Assembly: GCF_905220365.1 (NCBI RefSeq) | Contig: NC_061131.1 | Span: 2,046,001-2,110,000 of the forward strand | Direction: 5' to 3' | Length of the DNA: 64,000 nt | From: Vanessa cardui | Taxonomy: Eukaryota > Arthropoda > Insecta > Lepidoptera > Nymphalidae | Shown here: positions 1-12,200 of the stretch, piece by piece | How the letters are laid out: every line of letters starts with the position of its first letter | Numbering within the stretch: the stretch's first letter is position 1 | The notes under the pieces: model-generated | Database searches by the model: none | Told to the model about the DNA's origin: nothing | The model's input: only the letters and a program-made list of their open reading frames with translations | Program-made: the position numbers and the translations under genes

Positions 1-2398
1 CATTAATTTCAACTCTGTAAAATATTCAAAGAGCTTTTATAAAAAATTATTAAGTGCATGATATAATTGATTAGGTCTTTGTGAAAGCCTGCCTGAGTAG
101 GTACCACTTCCTCATTGTACCACCAAGTAGCAATGCTGAAAATTATTGAATTTTAGTTTGAAGGATGAATGAGCCAGCATCACTATAGACACATGGGACT
201 CGTGTATCAGTTTCCAAGGTTGGCACCGCATTGGCCATATATAGGAATGTTTAAATTTTTTTATGGCGCCAATGTTTACAGCCACTACCTGGGCTACCAA
301 CATCAAGAATTCTCTACAGCCAGTACCTAGTCAAAGGGCAAGAATTTGTATTCGGAAAGACACTTTCTGACTCTAACCCACTTAAAAAAGGAAGTTTTCA
401 ATTCAACATATATGTATGTAAAATTGTTTAATAAGGATAATTGAATAATGCACTGTGTGAAACGATGTCTAGAAATAATGTTACTTGTGAGATAATGACA
501 GACGGTGAGAATTATGGAAGAACATGCCGCGCCAATGCCAAATAAAATTGGGATAAGAGCAGGAAGATGATGCTACTACTGCTTAAAACATTAGGTATAT
601 AAATAACGCACGTACTATATGTATGTTTGTGCGCAATCTACTCCGCTCTCAATTGAAATCTGTGAAACTAATCAAATGCTATTTCTTTTTCTAAGTTATA
701 AGCTGAAGCGATTACCAGTCATATATATAAAATCTTTGTTTTTTTTTTAATTTTGCATTCATCGAGGTAAATAACTATAGCGTAAATACTAAAGTTTTAT
801 ATTCATAAACGCGACAAAAGTGGGTTCCGTATTATTTAAGAATGAGCTACGAAACGAAAATACTTTAATACGTATGTAATATGCAATAAACGTAGAATAT
901 TTAGTTTTGGTGTCAGTTTAGACAACATCACTCACATTACTCTGATCCCAATGTAAATATCTAAAGCACTTGTGTTATAGAAAATCAGAAGTATCTATGG
1001 TACCACAAAAACCGAGACCTAAGACAACATAGAACACTAATGAACGTTTTCTATATCGACTCGGCTAGGAATCGAACCCGGGACCTTGGAGTGGCGTTCC
1101 CATGAAAACCAATGTACACACTGCTCACCCATAGATCACCCATCGTCAAGTTGATATAACTAAGACTATGAAAGTATTTTTGGAATAAGTTTATTTTGAT
1201 TTTTAGAAATACTTTCATAGTCTTAGTTATATCAACTTGACGATGGGTGATCTATGGGTGAGCAGTGTGTACATTGGTTTTCATGGGAACGCCACTCCAA
1301 GGTCCCGGGTTCGATTCCTAGCCGAGTCGATATAGAAAACGTTCATTAGTGTTCTATGTTGTCTTAGGTCTCGGTTTTTGTGGTACCATAGATACTTCTG
1401 ATTTTCTATAACACAAGTGCTTTAGATATTTACATTGGGATCAGAGTAATGTGAGTGATGTTGTCTAAACTGACACCAAAACTAAATATTCTACGTTTAT
1501 TGCATATTACATACGTATTAAAGTATTTTCGTTTCGTAGCTCATTCTTAAATAATACGGAACCCACTTTTGTCGCGTTTATGAATATAAAACTTTAGTAT
1601 TTACGCTATAGTTATTTACCTCGATGAATGCAAAATTAAAAAAAAAAAAACAAAGATTTTATATATATGACTGGTAATCGCTTCAGCTTATAACTTAGAA
1701 AAAGAAATAGCATTTGATTAGTTTCACAGATTTCAATTGAGAGCGGAGTAGATTGCGCACAAACATACATATAGTACGTGCGTTATTTATATACCTAATG
1801 TTTTAAGCAGTAGTAGCATCATCCTCCTGCTCTTATCCCAATTTTATTTGGCATTGGCGCGGCATGTTCTTCCATAATTCTCTCCGTCTGTCATTATCTC
1901 ACAAGTAACATTATTTCTAAACATCGTTTCACACAGTGCATTATTCAATTATCCTTATTAAACAATTTTACATACATATATGTTGAATTGAAAACTTCCT
2001 TTTTTAAGTGGGTTAAAGTCAGGAAGTGTCTTTCCGAATACAAATTCTTGCCCTTTGACTAGGTACTGGCTGTAGAGAATTCTTGATGTTGGTAGCCTAG
2101 ATAGTGGCTGTAAACATTGGCGCCATAAAAAAAATCTAAACATTCCTATATGGCCAATGCACTGCCAACTTTGGAAACTGATACACGAGTCCCATGTGTC
2201 TATAGTGATGCTGGCTCATTCATCCTTCAAACTAAAGTCCAATAATTTTCAGCATTGCTGTTTGGTGGTAGTAGTACAATGAGGAAGTGGTACGTACCCA
2301 ACCAGGCTTCTACAAAGACCTAATCAATTATATCAAGCACTTAATAATTTTTTATAGAAGCTCTTTTTAATCAATACTTTACAGAGTTGAAATTAACG
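1..2398. repeat. Giant inverted repeat, two arms of about 1.19 kb around a 27-bp spacer
   Basis: The left arm (1-1179) reads as the reverse complement of the right arm (1207-2398), with 1180-1206 as an unpaired spacer. Sampled blocks differ by only 0 to 2 bases per 60, with somewhat more divergence and small indels towards the outer ends. The left arm still matches at base 1, so it may continue outside the window. Each arm is itself a mosaic of a dispersed LINE-type tail (about 60-305 and its mirror), an RTE-like LINE tail (about 430-560) and a tRNA-like SINE (about 918-1141, mirror 1246-1468). No gene is visible. It could be a real inverted duplication or foldback, or an assembly join; the scattered mismatches argue against a simple folded-read artefact. 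Confidence 0.9.
1246..1468 (+). mobile_element. tRNA-derived SINE (Metulj-like), mirrored at 918-1141
   Basis: The unit has a tRNA-like head with a B-box-like GGTTCGATTCC inside a 'cccgggttcgattcctagcc' context, followed by a non-tRNA body ending near 'gatgttgtc'. The same body recurs in a truncated copy at 18785-18955. The mirrored copy in the other arm is on the minus strand. I place it by recollection with the Metulj-type SINEs of butterflies; the family name is an inference. It is not a functional tRNA gene because no cloverleaf can be completed. Confidence 0.6.
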
Positions 2399-2830
2399 TA
2401 TAGCTACCACCGATTCGGAATGTAGATTCTACTGAGAAGTACCGGCAAGAAACGAATTATTCATTTCCAACATTTAAATACAAAGTTATGCCAGTTATAT
2501 ATCCTGTATCCTGCCTAAAAGTCAACAAGTATGTATTTAAAGATTACGTTCTCGTACAATCTGTGTGCAGTTATGTTAAATTTTCCATTCAAAGATTTTA
2601 TTTTTCGTCTTGAAAAATTAATAACACTTTAATGTTTAAATTGAAGAGGATGTACTGTCTTAGATTATGCAGTTCGTTATCTATTGACAATACACGGAAT
2701 GCTTATTATTTCTTACAGTGTTCATAATTTCTTAATATTTGTATAGAAACAGTAACTGACTATCACTGCTGCTCGTTAGAATGTTTTTTTCAATTTTTTT
2801 TTCATATGGTACTCAAAACCTAGTATTACA

Positions 2831-3117
2831 GAGCAACAACAACAGCCTGTAAATTCCCACTGCTGGGCTAAAGGCCTTCCCTTCCTTTAAGGAGAAGGTT
2901 TGGAACATATTCCACCACGCTGTTCCAATGCGGGTTGGTGGAATATCTATGAAAATTTGTCACATGCAGGTTTCCTCACGATGTTGTCCTTCACCGCTGA
3001 GCACAAGATGAATTATAAAGACAAATTAAGTACATGAAACAACGGTGCTTACCTGGGTTTGAACCCGCAATCATCGGTTAAGATGTACGTGTTCTATCCA
3101 CTGGGCCATCTCGACTC
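2831..3117 (-). mobile_element. tRNA-derived SINE, full-length family A copy
   Basis: Read on the minus strand it has a tRNA-like head (A-box-like 'tggcccagtgg', B box GGTTCAAACCC), a body with 'gtgctcagcggtgaagga', and a tail 'gggaatttacaggctgttg' followed by GTT repeats. About sixteen copies or fragments of this family occur in the window, making it the most common repeat here. Confidence 0.85.
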
Positions 3118-4061
3118 GTTGTGTTTGTTGTGTCACAGAAAAAAGGAAAATATTTCTGTACAACAATCGAGAGTCATGTGACAATCCTGATCACGTATAA
3201 GCACATTAAAAAATAATATATAAAAAAAAACATCAAGAACATAGAGTTGATAGAAATAGAAATGGTCTAGAATATTTTTAATATGTTAACTTATTTAGAG
3301 TTAAAACCAAGGACCCAAAAATAAACGAAATTTAAAAAATAAATATATTACACAAACTTGTTTATGAAAATTACGAAGTACATTTTTGAATCTGTTTAAG
3401 AAATATCAGAATAGACTAATTATAAAATCGGCAATTACGAGGGACCTGTTTGTAAAAGGACGTGTTTTTCTTGTATATACTGAGGACAAAGAGTTTAGGA
3501 ATTTATAATGTGTAATTATGAGACTGTATTACAAGATAGGAGAATCAATTACAATGAATAATCTCATCTAAATGGCAGATGAATAAAATCTCATTGGAGT
3601 TCCAAAGCTTGATCTCGAAATGTTTCAGTCAATTAAAAAATTAAACAAATCAAATTATTACTTCATGCCCATAAACAGATATACGTAACTAATTACAAAT
3701 AAATTAGGTTAAGAATTTCATACACTATATTTCTTAAGCATATGTTAATATGGGTTATATGTTTTAGTAGTCGTACTATAATTTTACGACATTCTATAAT
3801 GGATGTAACAAAGATTACGACACATGTACAATTAGTAGTGATAAATAAATAGGTTAAACGCGGCGTAGCGGGTTGGAAATATAAGTTCGAATTTTGAAAT
3901 CAAGGAAGTTAAAATCAGCTGTAGTACTTATTATAATAGAAGTAAGATATATTATAGAATATCAGTGTTTGCAATAAATGCGTATCCTAAATTCCATTAC
4001 CTAACAGTTACCCTGCGACTTCACTTGAGTCTTCGTAACATTCACATCACTACATATTACA

Positions 4062-4302
4062 TAGTATAAAACAAAGTCGTTTTCTCTGTCCCTATATCCC
4101 TCTATGTATATTTAAATCTTTAAAGCTTCACATTGGATTTTGATGCGGATTTTTTTAATAGATAGAGTGATTCAAGAGTAAGGTTTATATGTATAAAACA
4201 TGCAGAGAATGGCTGAAAAACTGTAAACATTGCAAGATACTTTGCAGTATATTTAGTATTAACATTGCAACCGTGCGAAGCCGGGGCGTGTCGCTAGCAA
4301 AT
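4062..4302 (+). mobile_element. Non-autonomous Helitron-like element
   Basis: The element starts near 'tatagtataaaacaaagtcg', contains 'gattttgatgcggatt' and 'atagatagagtgattcaaga', and ends in a GC-rich hairpin 'gtgcgaagccggggcgtg' followed by TCGCTAG. A short 3' hairpin before CTAG is the Helitron signature. Related pieces occur at 15930-16090, 24426-24685 (minus strand) and 45925-45957. The class is inferred from the terminus alone; no Rep or helicase reading frame is present. Confidence 0.6.
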
Positions 4303-4763
4303 ACATATACATACAGTAGATATTTGATGCATCTTCTTAATGATATATATTTTTAAAACTTTGGACCGAGGGCAAGTAGGCAAGTTGTGTCGAATAAATA
4401 TAATAAATACATTTTTTTTTGTTGAATAACTTATGTTAGCGTATTTATGTACATATTTTATTTTTTATTTACTCATGTAACATTGCTATTTAATTTATGA
4501 AAGTTTAATAATATAGAAAGTTATATGATAAGTTAAATTTATTCGAGAAACAGTTTCTTGGCTCAATTCCAAAGTTCTGAACGTAAAATTCAAGTAACTC
4601 TTTCCTTTCTTCTCCACAGCTTAAATAAACTCGTTCTTAAAGTTATTGTTCAGCTCGAGTTTCCATAAGAGGTCCTTCGTACGATTTTACTATTTGTTAT
4701 TATTCACAATTAATATTTGAAACAAAACTTACAGAACACCTTTAAAACTTTTTTATGTTAAAC

Positions 4764-5035
4764 AACAACAGTCTGTAAATTTCCCACTGCTGGGCTAGAT
4801 GCCACCTCTTTCTTTGAGGAGAAGGTTTGGAACATATTACACCACGCTGTTCCAATGTTGGTTGGTGGAATACACATGTGGCAGATTTTTTTTGAAATTA
4901 GACACTTGTAGATTTTCTAACGATGTTTTCCTTCACCGCCGAGCACGAAATGTAGAGATTTAGAGATGTGAATAATCTCGCAATCATCGGTTAAGATGCA
5001 CGCGTTTTAATCACTGGGTCATTTCGACTCTTATT
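4764..5035 (-). mobile_element. tRNA-derived SINE, family A
   Basis: This minus-strand copy begins at its GTT-repeat tail on the left and ends at the tRNA-like head (ggtcatttcgactc) on the right. The body carries extra small changes and a deletion around 4945-4980. Its tRNA-like head lies inside the tandem duplication at 4991-5318. Confidence 0.8.
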
Positions 5036-5318
5036 TTAGTTTAAAAAGAGGCGTTAATTGAAACTAAAATTGACGTACTCGTATCATACCGTGATTTTGT
5101 CCGATTTTGGGTTCGTTATGTGAAAACGTGCATGCAAAATTTCACCATGATCAGTTAAGATGTACGCGTTTTAATCACTGGGTCATTTCGACTCTTATTT
5201 TAGTTTAAAAAGAGGCGTTAATTGAAACTAAAATTGACGTACTCGTATCATACCGTGATTTTGTCCGATTTTGGGTTCGTTATGTGAAAACGTGCATGCA
5301 AAATTTCACCATGATCAG
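4991..5318. repeat. Two-copy tandem duplication, 164-bp unit
   Basis: Unit 1 (4991-5154) and unit 2 (5155-5318) both begin TTAAGATG(C/T)ACGCG and continue through the SINE head into the flanking DNA, ending in 'caccatgatcag'. I see about one mismatch between them. The near-identity indicates a recent local duplication that copied a SINE end together with unique flank. Confidence 0.9.
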
Positions 5319-6286
5319 TTGCGTAGTTAAAACATAACAAACGAACAAATTCACTTTCCTAAGAATGCTAAATAAAATTTAGAAGTCTTAAGAAATCAAC
5401 ATAAATGCTAAATGTGCAGACTGAACATTACCTCAATGATCTTCAATGTCAGATAAGACGGCAGATGAAACGAAATTAATTGAAAAGTAACTTCAAACAA
5501 ATATAAGTGTAGCTCCATTTAAAAAAATATAAAGATCTTTGAAGATTGAACGTTGTACGTGAGCTACATACGATGAGGGACATTAACGTTGACACGACGT
5601 ACAATAACAAGGGTTAATTTATTACCCAATAAACTAAAAGTATTAGTCATCAAGTCATGATCTAAGAAGTACGTAGGTTTTTATCTTCAGATAATCGTAT
5701 CTCCACACACGTGGTGTCTGTGTTCTTTGTGTATTTTCTGTAATTTTGATTTTAATGCAAATACTGCACCGGAAAATATCAACATCCAAGTTAAACTAAT
5801 GGATTAATAAGCGTAATCTTTGAAGGTTGCAGTTTTAAGTCTGAGTAAAAATCTTGAACTAAAATGTAGACACTTTTTTGTTTATATTTGTCGTTGCATC
5901 CGTTTGTAGTTGAGCGATTAAGGAAAATATTGTAAGGAAAACTCCTTGCCGGAAGATATTTTCAGACATGTACGATTATGCCCGGAAATGCGCATTGTTA
6001 TTGCACGTATCCTTTATGTCAATATAATTGACTTGGCAATTTTTTACGTTCGACGACTATCTGACGCGAATACTTAATTTTTTGGAAATTCTTTTTTTAA
6101 TGAATGATGGGTGGATCTGCCACCGTATTGGTTTTTAAAACTCAAAAAAGGGTTGATAATGTTAAAGGATTTGTCCTCATAGGAAAATATTTTGTCTCAC
6201 ACGATACCTTTGTCTTAATATAAGCTGGCTCTCTTCGTTTAAATAATTTTCTATGTGTAATTTTCAGTTGAGGCGATGCTCCTGTG

Positions 6287-9200
6287 ATGACCCAAGGACG
6301 AGAGCCGTTGACCATAATGGACGGCAATCTTCAGACTGACTTATCTACGAAGACGAAGCGAGGCGTCTACCTCTCGAAGAGCCTCACATTTGTCATCCTC
6401 ATCATATTCGCTCTAGCACTTATTGCTACAGCTTTCATAGTGTATAATTTCGCAGCTTGTCCCAGAACTGATCAATTAGCAAATGTGACGAAATTCGAAT
6501 TATCACACTGTGATCAATCAAAATTATTAGTGATACCATTAAGTACAGAAAATAGTAAAAGTGCTTTACCGATAGAGAGTACAACAAAACATATCGAATC
6601 AACTACCAAGGGTGATGAGAACGCTGTAACTGACGTCAGATTACCCACTAACATCAAACCCGATCGCTATTATCTTAAATTAACACCTTATATTTTCGAA
6701 GGTAATTTCACATTCGATGGTGAGATTAGTGTTATTATAACAGTTAAGAATAAAACGAACACAGTCACGTTTCACGGTGTTGAATTGAGTTTTCATAGAA
6801 TAGGACTTTACAAGAAAGAAGATGGGAAGGAAATATTGATCACAAGACGTGCGGTGGACGTTCCGAGGCAGTTTCACATAATAAGTACTGCGGAACCTTT
6901 GATAGCGGGACAGCAATATGTCCTGAATATTACTTACAGCGGTATATTAAATGATAATCTTCATGGATTCTATAGAAGTTCCTACGAAGAAAAGAAAGTC
7001 AAAAGGTAACTGTGCTTTTTTTCACTGAAACTTTTTTACAACCAGTTTCAATTGAATGGTTCAAAAATAGTCAAGATAATATAGGTTCAGTAAGTTTCTT
7101 ACCAAAAAAAAAATTTTTTTTTTATATGCGCTTTGAACAAAAACAAACAATACATTAATAAATGCTAGATATAGAAGAAATGGCTTTGACCTTGATCTGA
7201 CAAGACATCTTCAGAAGATCTCTAATAAAATGACGTTTTATTATCAATGAAATTTGTTATATTAACTTAAACACAGTGGATATAACAAGTACTTAATTGG
7301 ATGTTTTATTAATAAAGATATATCAATTAATAATTGTGTGTAATTCTTGGATGATATATGCAAATATGAAGTTTATGTATATTTAGTTCACTTGCCATTG
7401 GAATTTAAACGTATGCAATTTTTTTTTATAAAAAAGTTGTTTGTCAAAAAATCGATTAAATAAATTCGTATAAAAAAATCGCAAATGCGATGACAATATC
7501 GCATGTCACCAAAGCGATACGGATATCCAGCTTGAACTGTTAATGGCACCTTTTAGTATTCTCAGTAGGAGGTCACTATAATCGTTTACTATGTGTGTGT
7601 ACGTGCCTGTATTATGCTCTATCAATGAGCCGACGCTCCGCATCTTAATGTCGAATTAATTTTAAATTTTATAACTTGAGTTTTTGTTTTCTTTTTAATC
7701 TTGAAATATACAAAATTGTATCAATTAAATATAAATGTTGTCATATCTACGTAAATATATTTTTAAAACGACTGACGATATACAATAAACAGCTAAATTT
7801 TTGGAGCCATTGAGAACAAACTTTTGCATAGAAATTCCTTATAGAACACAGATGATAGTAAGAAAAGATTTCAAATCAAATATCATTTTATATGACGGTA
7901 ATTAATACCTATGTTTGTTGGCTTACGATAAACATTTTGAAATTGTGATTATGAAAATTTTCTGTAATGTAATCTTGCTGTAATGTTGACCATTAGTATT
8001 TTAGTTGATATATAAACTGTTATATATTTTAACAGGGCGAGTGCATATGACGTTATCTTTCTGTGGCAGATGGATAGCCGTAACCCAGTTCCAGGCAACG
8101 GACGCCCGCCGCGCTTTTCCCTGCTGGGACGAGCCCGCGTTGAAGGCCAAATTCACAATCAGTATCGCCCGGCCCAGCAACATGACTTCGGTTTCAAATA
8201 TGAATATTATTGGCAAAGAACCACAGTAAGTTTTGTTTGCATATTTTTTTCTATATACAATTAAGGTAAATAAATAAATTTTGTGTTGGTTACTAACAGT
8301 GAAATGTAGACGTCATTTTATAGTACAGATTTAAAATGAATTATGTGTATTTTTTAATACTCTGTTTTGGACGTAAAATAATTCAAGCACTTGTACAATT
8401 TAGTAGAACGCGTGCATCTTCATCATCATCATCTTCAGTTCTGTTAAAAGTAGAATGAGGTTTTATTAAGTCCTTTTGTTTAAATGTTGTTGGTTCTATT
8501 GGCCTTTACAGTGTCACCAGGCCCCCGCATATACTTGAATCTGCCTTAAATTTAAGCCCTCTCGGGCTCCTAGTGACGTCTAATAAAAGTGCTTCCTATG
8601 ACAATGTACCGCAGTGCCGGACGTAGTTAGAGGAGTAAATTAAATTATATGTTATGGAAATTTCACCTTCTCCTCCAAAAAGATTTTTAAGAGATCATCT
8701 GAGGCGTTACACCGATAATCTTGGATCATTGATGGGGCGCCTCCTGAACATCAACTGCGAGGCTTACACCTGCGAGGATTAAAATGAGCCTGGATGCACT
8801 CAATATCTACTGAGATATTGAGTGCATCCATCCATGAGTTCCGAGAGCTCAGCTTAAGAAAACTAAATCACTTAGAAAGTACCTTCATATCCTTTAATTA
8901 AGTTCAAATGAGCTTATATTCTGTTAAATATAATGCACAATTGAGAATTTATTGATGTTACTAAAATGTGAGGCATTTTGACTGTAGCCGTTTGTTGTAT
9001 TAATATGTTGTGTTAATGTTCACCCTTTTCTAATCACCCTTTGTACAAACAACAAATTGTCGTTACACCCATCATTTATTGAGTCAACAACCCGCATCAT
9101 AATATCTGTCAACAAATTTAAATCTCTGTATTCTATAAGCGTTGATAATAAAAGATTGATTTATTTTAATCTTCTACGTCTATAATTTTTTTTCTATTTT

Positions 9201-12200
9201 GATATTATTCAATTGATTATTATTATTCAATATATTTTTTTTAAATATTTCTTAATGCTTTAATTGTTGACGAAGTATATGTAAAATAATTATTTCCAAA
9301 AAAATAATATCTAATGTATATAATTTTAAAAAAACGTCTTCATCTAATACCACTTTTAATAACAGCCTCATTTAGCTTGTTAAACAGATTTATTTTGATT
9401 TTTTTGATTGATATTTATACCGTTGTTTTACATTTGTATGGGTATACTCCCACATTTTACATTACACTTGTTATCATGAATATGCGAAAAGTATAAATAG
9501 ACCTTTGTTTTGTTGAAGAAATAAATATATTTTTCTTTATTTATAGTGCCATATTAAAAGATTACGTCTGGGATCACTACGCGGAATCCCTACCGATGTC
9601 GACATATCTCGTCGCGTTCGCTGTCACCGACTTTGCTAACATGAGTGACAATAACTTCTCTGTATGGGCAAGAAAGGAGGCTCTACCCTCAGCTGCGTAC
9701 GCACTGGCTATCGGTCCGAAGATCCTGTCATTTTTAGAAGAATACTACAAGATAAAGTTCCCGTTACCGAAAATTGACATGATAGCGTTACCGGATTTCA
9801 AAGCTGGAGCGATGGAAAATTGGGGCTTGCTCACGTTTAGGTATGTTGATTTTTAAATTTAGAATAATAATAATAATAATAAAACTTTATTCCTCTTATC
9901 AGTTATGTTACAAGTTTCATCATTTATGTGTTAGGTATTTTATAATGTTGTTCTTTTTTTTAATATGTTAGTATATTTATTTATATATTATTTTTTTCTC
10001 TAATGTTTATTTTCTTTTCTAAGTAGGAATCAAAATCAAAATATATATTTTATTAACATAGGGTTTTTACAAGCACTTTTGAATGGTCATTTAACAACTG
10101 TTTTAAGTATAGCTACCACCGCTTCGGAAAGTAGCTTCTACCGAGAACCACCATTTAAAAATACAGTCAAGTTCGCCTTTTGCGGTAAAAGCCGCCTCCA
10201 AACGTTGCCTGCTATCTCTGTCTCTTGCCAATCTCGTCCAAAGCGCTCCAGCTACATCTGCAACCCCATCTTTAGAATGGTCTGCCTTGTTTTCTCTTTT
10301 TCTAAATAAGGGACCAATTTTGTCGCAGTTTTCGACCATCTTCCGTGTGTTGGTCTTTAAATATGGTATACGACTGCATCTTAAGCCTTTGACTTTTTTC
10401 TGATGTATGAACTTCTTGTCTTATCATTTAACTTTATACCCATATAACTTATTTTTAAATTTAGAATACAACACAAAAATCGATTTTTTAAAGAAAAAAA
10501 AATATATCAGCATTGTTTACGTATGAAATGTTTTTCTATTAAAACTTCTTGAAAGCTTGTCGAAACGGTCCATTAACGTTTCATCACTTAGAGTGCTGGC
10601 GCTTAAATAATTCAACTCACTTAAAGCACTTGAAACTCGGTGACTTGGATAATTTTAACGTGCGAATTTCGGATGGTTATACTTCGGTATTATGATTCTT
10701 ATTGATTACGTTATGTTATTAATATTTCAGAGGGTAAAAGTTTTTTATAACAATTTCATACCTATACCATATAAGTCAAACTCTTAAATATAATAAATAA
10801 TTAAATAGCCTTTCTGTGCCTGCTTCAAATAATGTAACGCATATACCCGTGCACAGTCTGCGAGGCAGAAAGTATACTACTATACTACTTTACTTTACTA
10901 CTTTAGAAATAAAATAACATATTTAAGATTATCAAAACATAAAAAATCATGTTATATACATTGCATTTGTTGATATACAATCACTTTATAATTTATATAT
11001 CTGAAGTGTAATCAGCCCTATTTATCACGAGATTTTTTTAATTTTTCGCTTTCCACTTGTTCTGTTGTGAAAGTGCATTCTCATTCCAATTGTTTTAGCC
11101 ATCTCAATATAGAAACATTCAGTTTCCAACCGTAACATATACTTGTTGTTTGGCGGTAGATCATGTAATTACTTGAAAATGACAAATTAGAATTAATCGG
11201 AATTTATTCCCATTAAAAAATTTCATATTTATAATTTCAGAGAGATAGCCATGCTGTACGATAATGGCGTATCTCCAACAACAGCAAAGGCACGTGTGGC
11301 CGCAGTGGTTGCCCATGAAATCGCCCATCAATGGTTCGGTAACTTGGTCACTCCCGCATGGTGGTCGGACATATGGCTCAACGAAGGATTCGCAAGTTAC
11401 GTTGAATATGTCGCCGTTGATGCCGTAAGAAGACATTCATGAAATACTATGAAATTCAAATAGTTAAAACATATTTGATATCAAAACCTATATTTAATAT
11501 AAATAGTTTGCAAAAGAATTATATTGCGGGTTGGTTATAAATGTGGCAGGATTTTATCCTAAGCGGGCAGGTTTCCACACAATGTTTTTAAAGTAAAGTA
11601 TAGTAACAGCCTGTAAATTTCCCACTGTTGGGATAAGGCCTCCTCTTCCATTAAGGAGAGGGTTTGGAACATATTTCACCAAGCTGTTCCAATGTGGGTT
11701 GGTGGAATGCACATGTGGCAGAATTTCGACGAAATTAGACACATGCAGGTTTCCTCACGATGATTTTCTTCACCGCCGAGCACGAGATGAATTATAAGCA
11801 CAAATTAAGCACATATAAATAGTAGTGCTTGCCTGGGTTTGAACCCGCAATCATCGGTTAAGATCGCGTTCTATGCTAATATTATAAATGTGAACGTAAC
11901 TCTGTCCGTCTGTTGCTCTTTAAGTACCAAACCAATTATTTTACCATGAAGCATATTTAAACTCCAATTGAGTACACAGGCTACTCTTTTTGCTTAACAC
12001 ATAATGACTATCGTCCTAAAATGCAAGCGAAGCCGCTGTCGACAATCAGTTATGAATAAAATTAGCCAATAGAACACCTCGTTTCTTTTTTTAAATTAAG
12101 ATTGATTTATTCTAAAACAGTATCATCAGTGATAAAGTAGTTTTGAGAAATTTTCCTAAGTATGAGATGAAGTTTACAGGTTTTGTCTAATGACTTTCTA

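Larger units (their letters stand above)
2399..6286. other. Repeat-rich spacer upstream of gene A, no gene seen
   Basis: A LINE 3' fragment lies at about 2399-2460 (accggcaagaaac type). It is followed by SINE copies, a Helitron-like element and a tandem duplication, listed separately. From about 5330 to 6260 I see only unique AT-rich DNA. A splice-acceptor-like TTTTCAG ends at 6267, just before the first coding ATG of gene A, so a 5' untranslated exon of that gene probably lies somewhere in this stretch. I could not place it. Confidence 0.5.

Noticed and set aside
1080..1141. tRNA gene candidate (B-box-like sequence in the inverted repeat)
   Set aside because: Only the B-box region is tRNA-like and no full cloverleaf or anticodon stem can be formed; it belongs to a SINE.
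6284..6286. GTG at 6284 as start of gene A
   Set aside because: This is a nuclear animal gene, so translation should begin at an ATG; the first in-frame ATG is at 6287, with 6317 as alternative.
8031..8069. Acceptor AACAG at 8035 as the start of exon 2 of gene A
   Set aside because: Joining there shifts the frame out of the conserved W-I-A-V-T-Q-F-Q block; the acceptor at 8069 keeps phase and homology.
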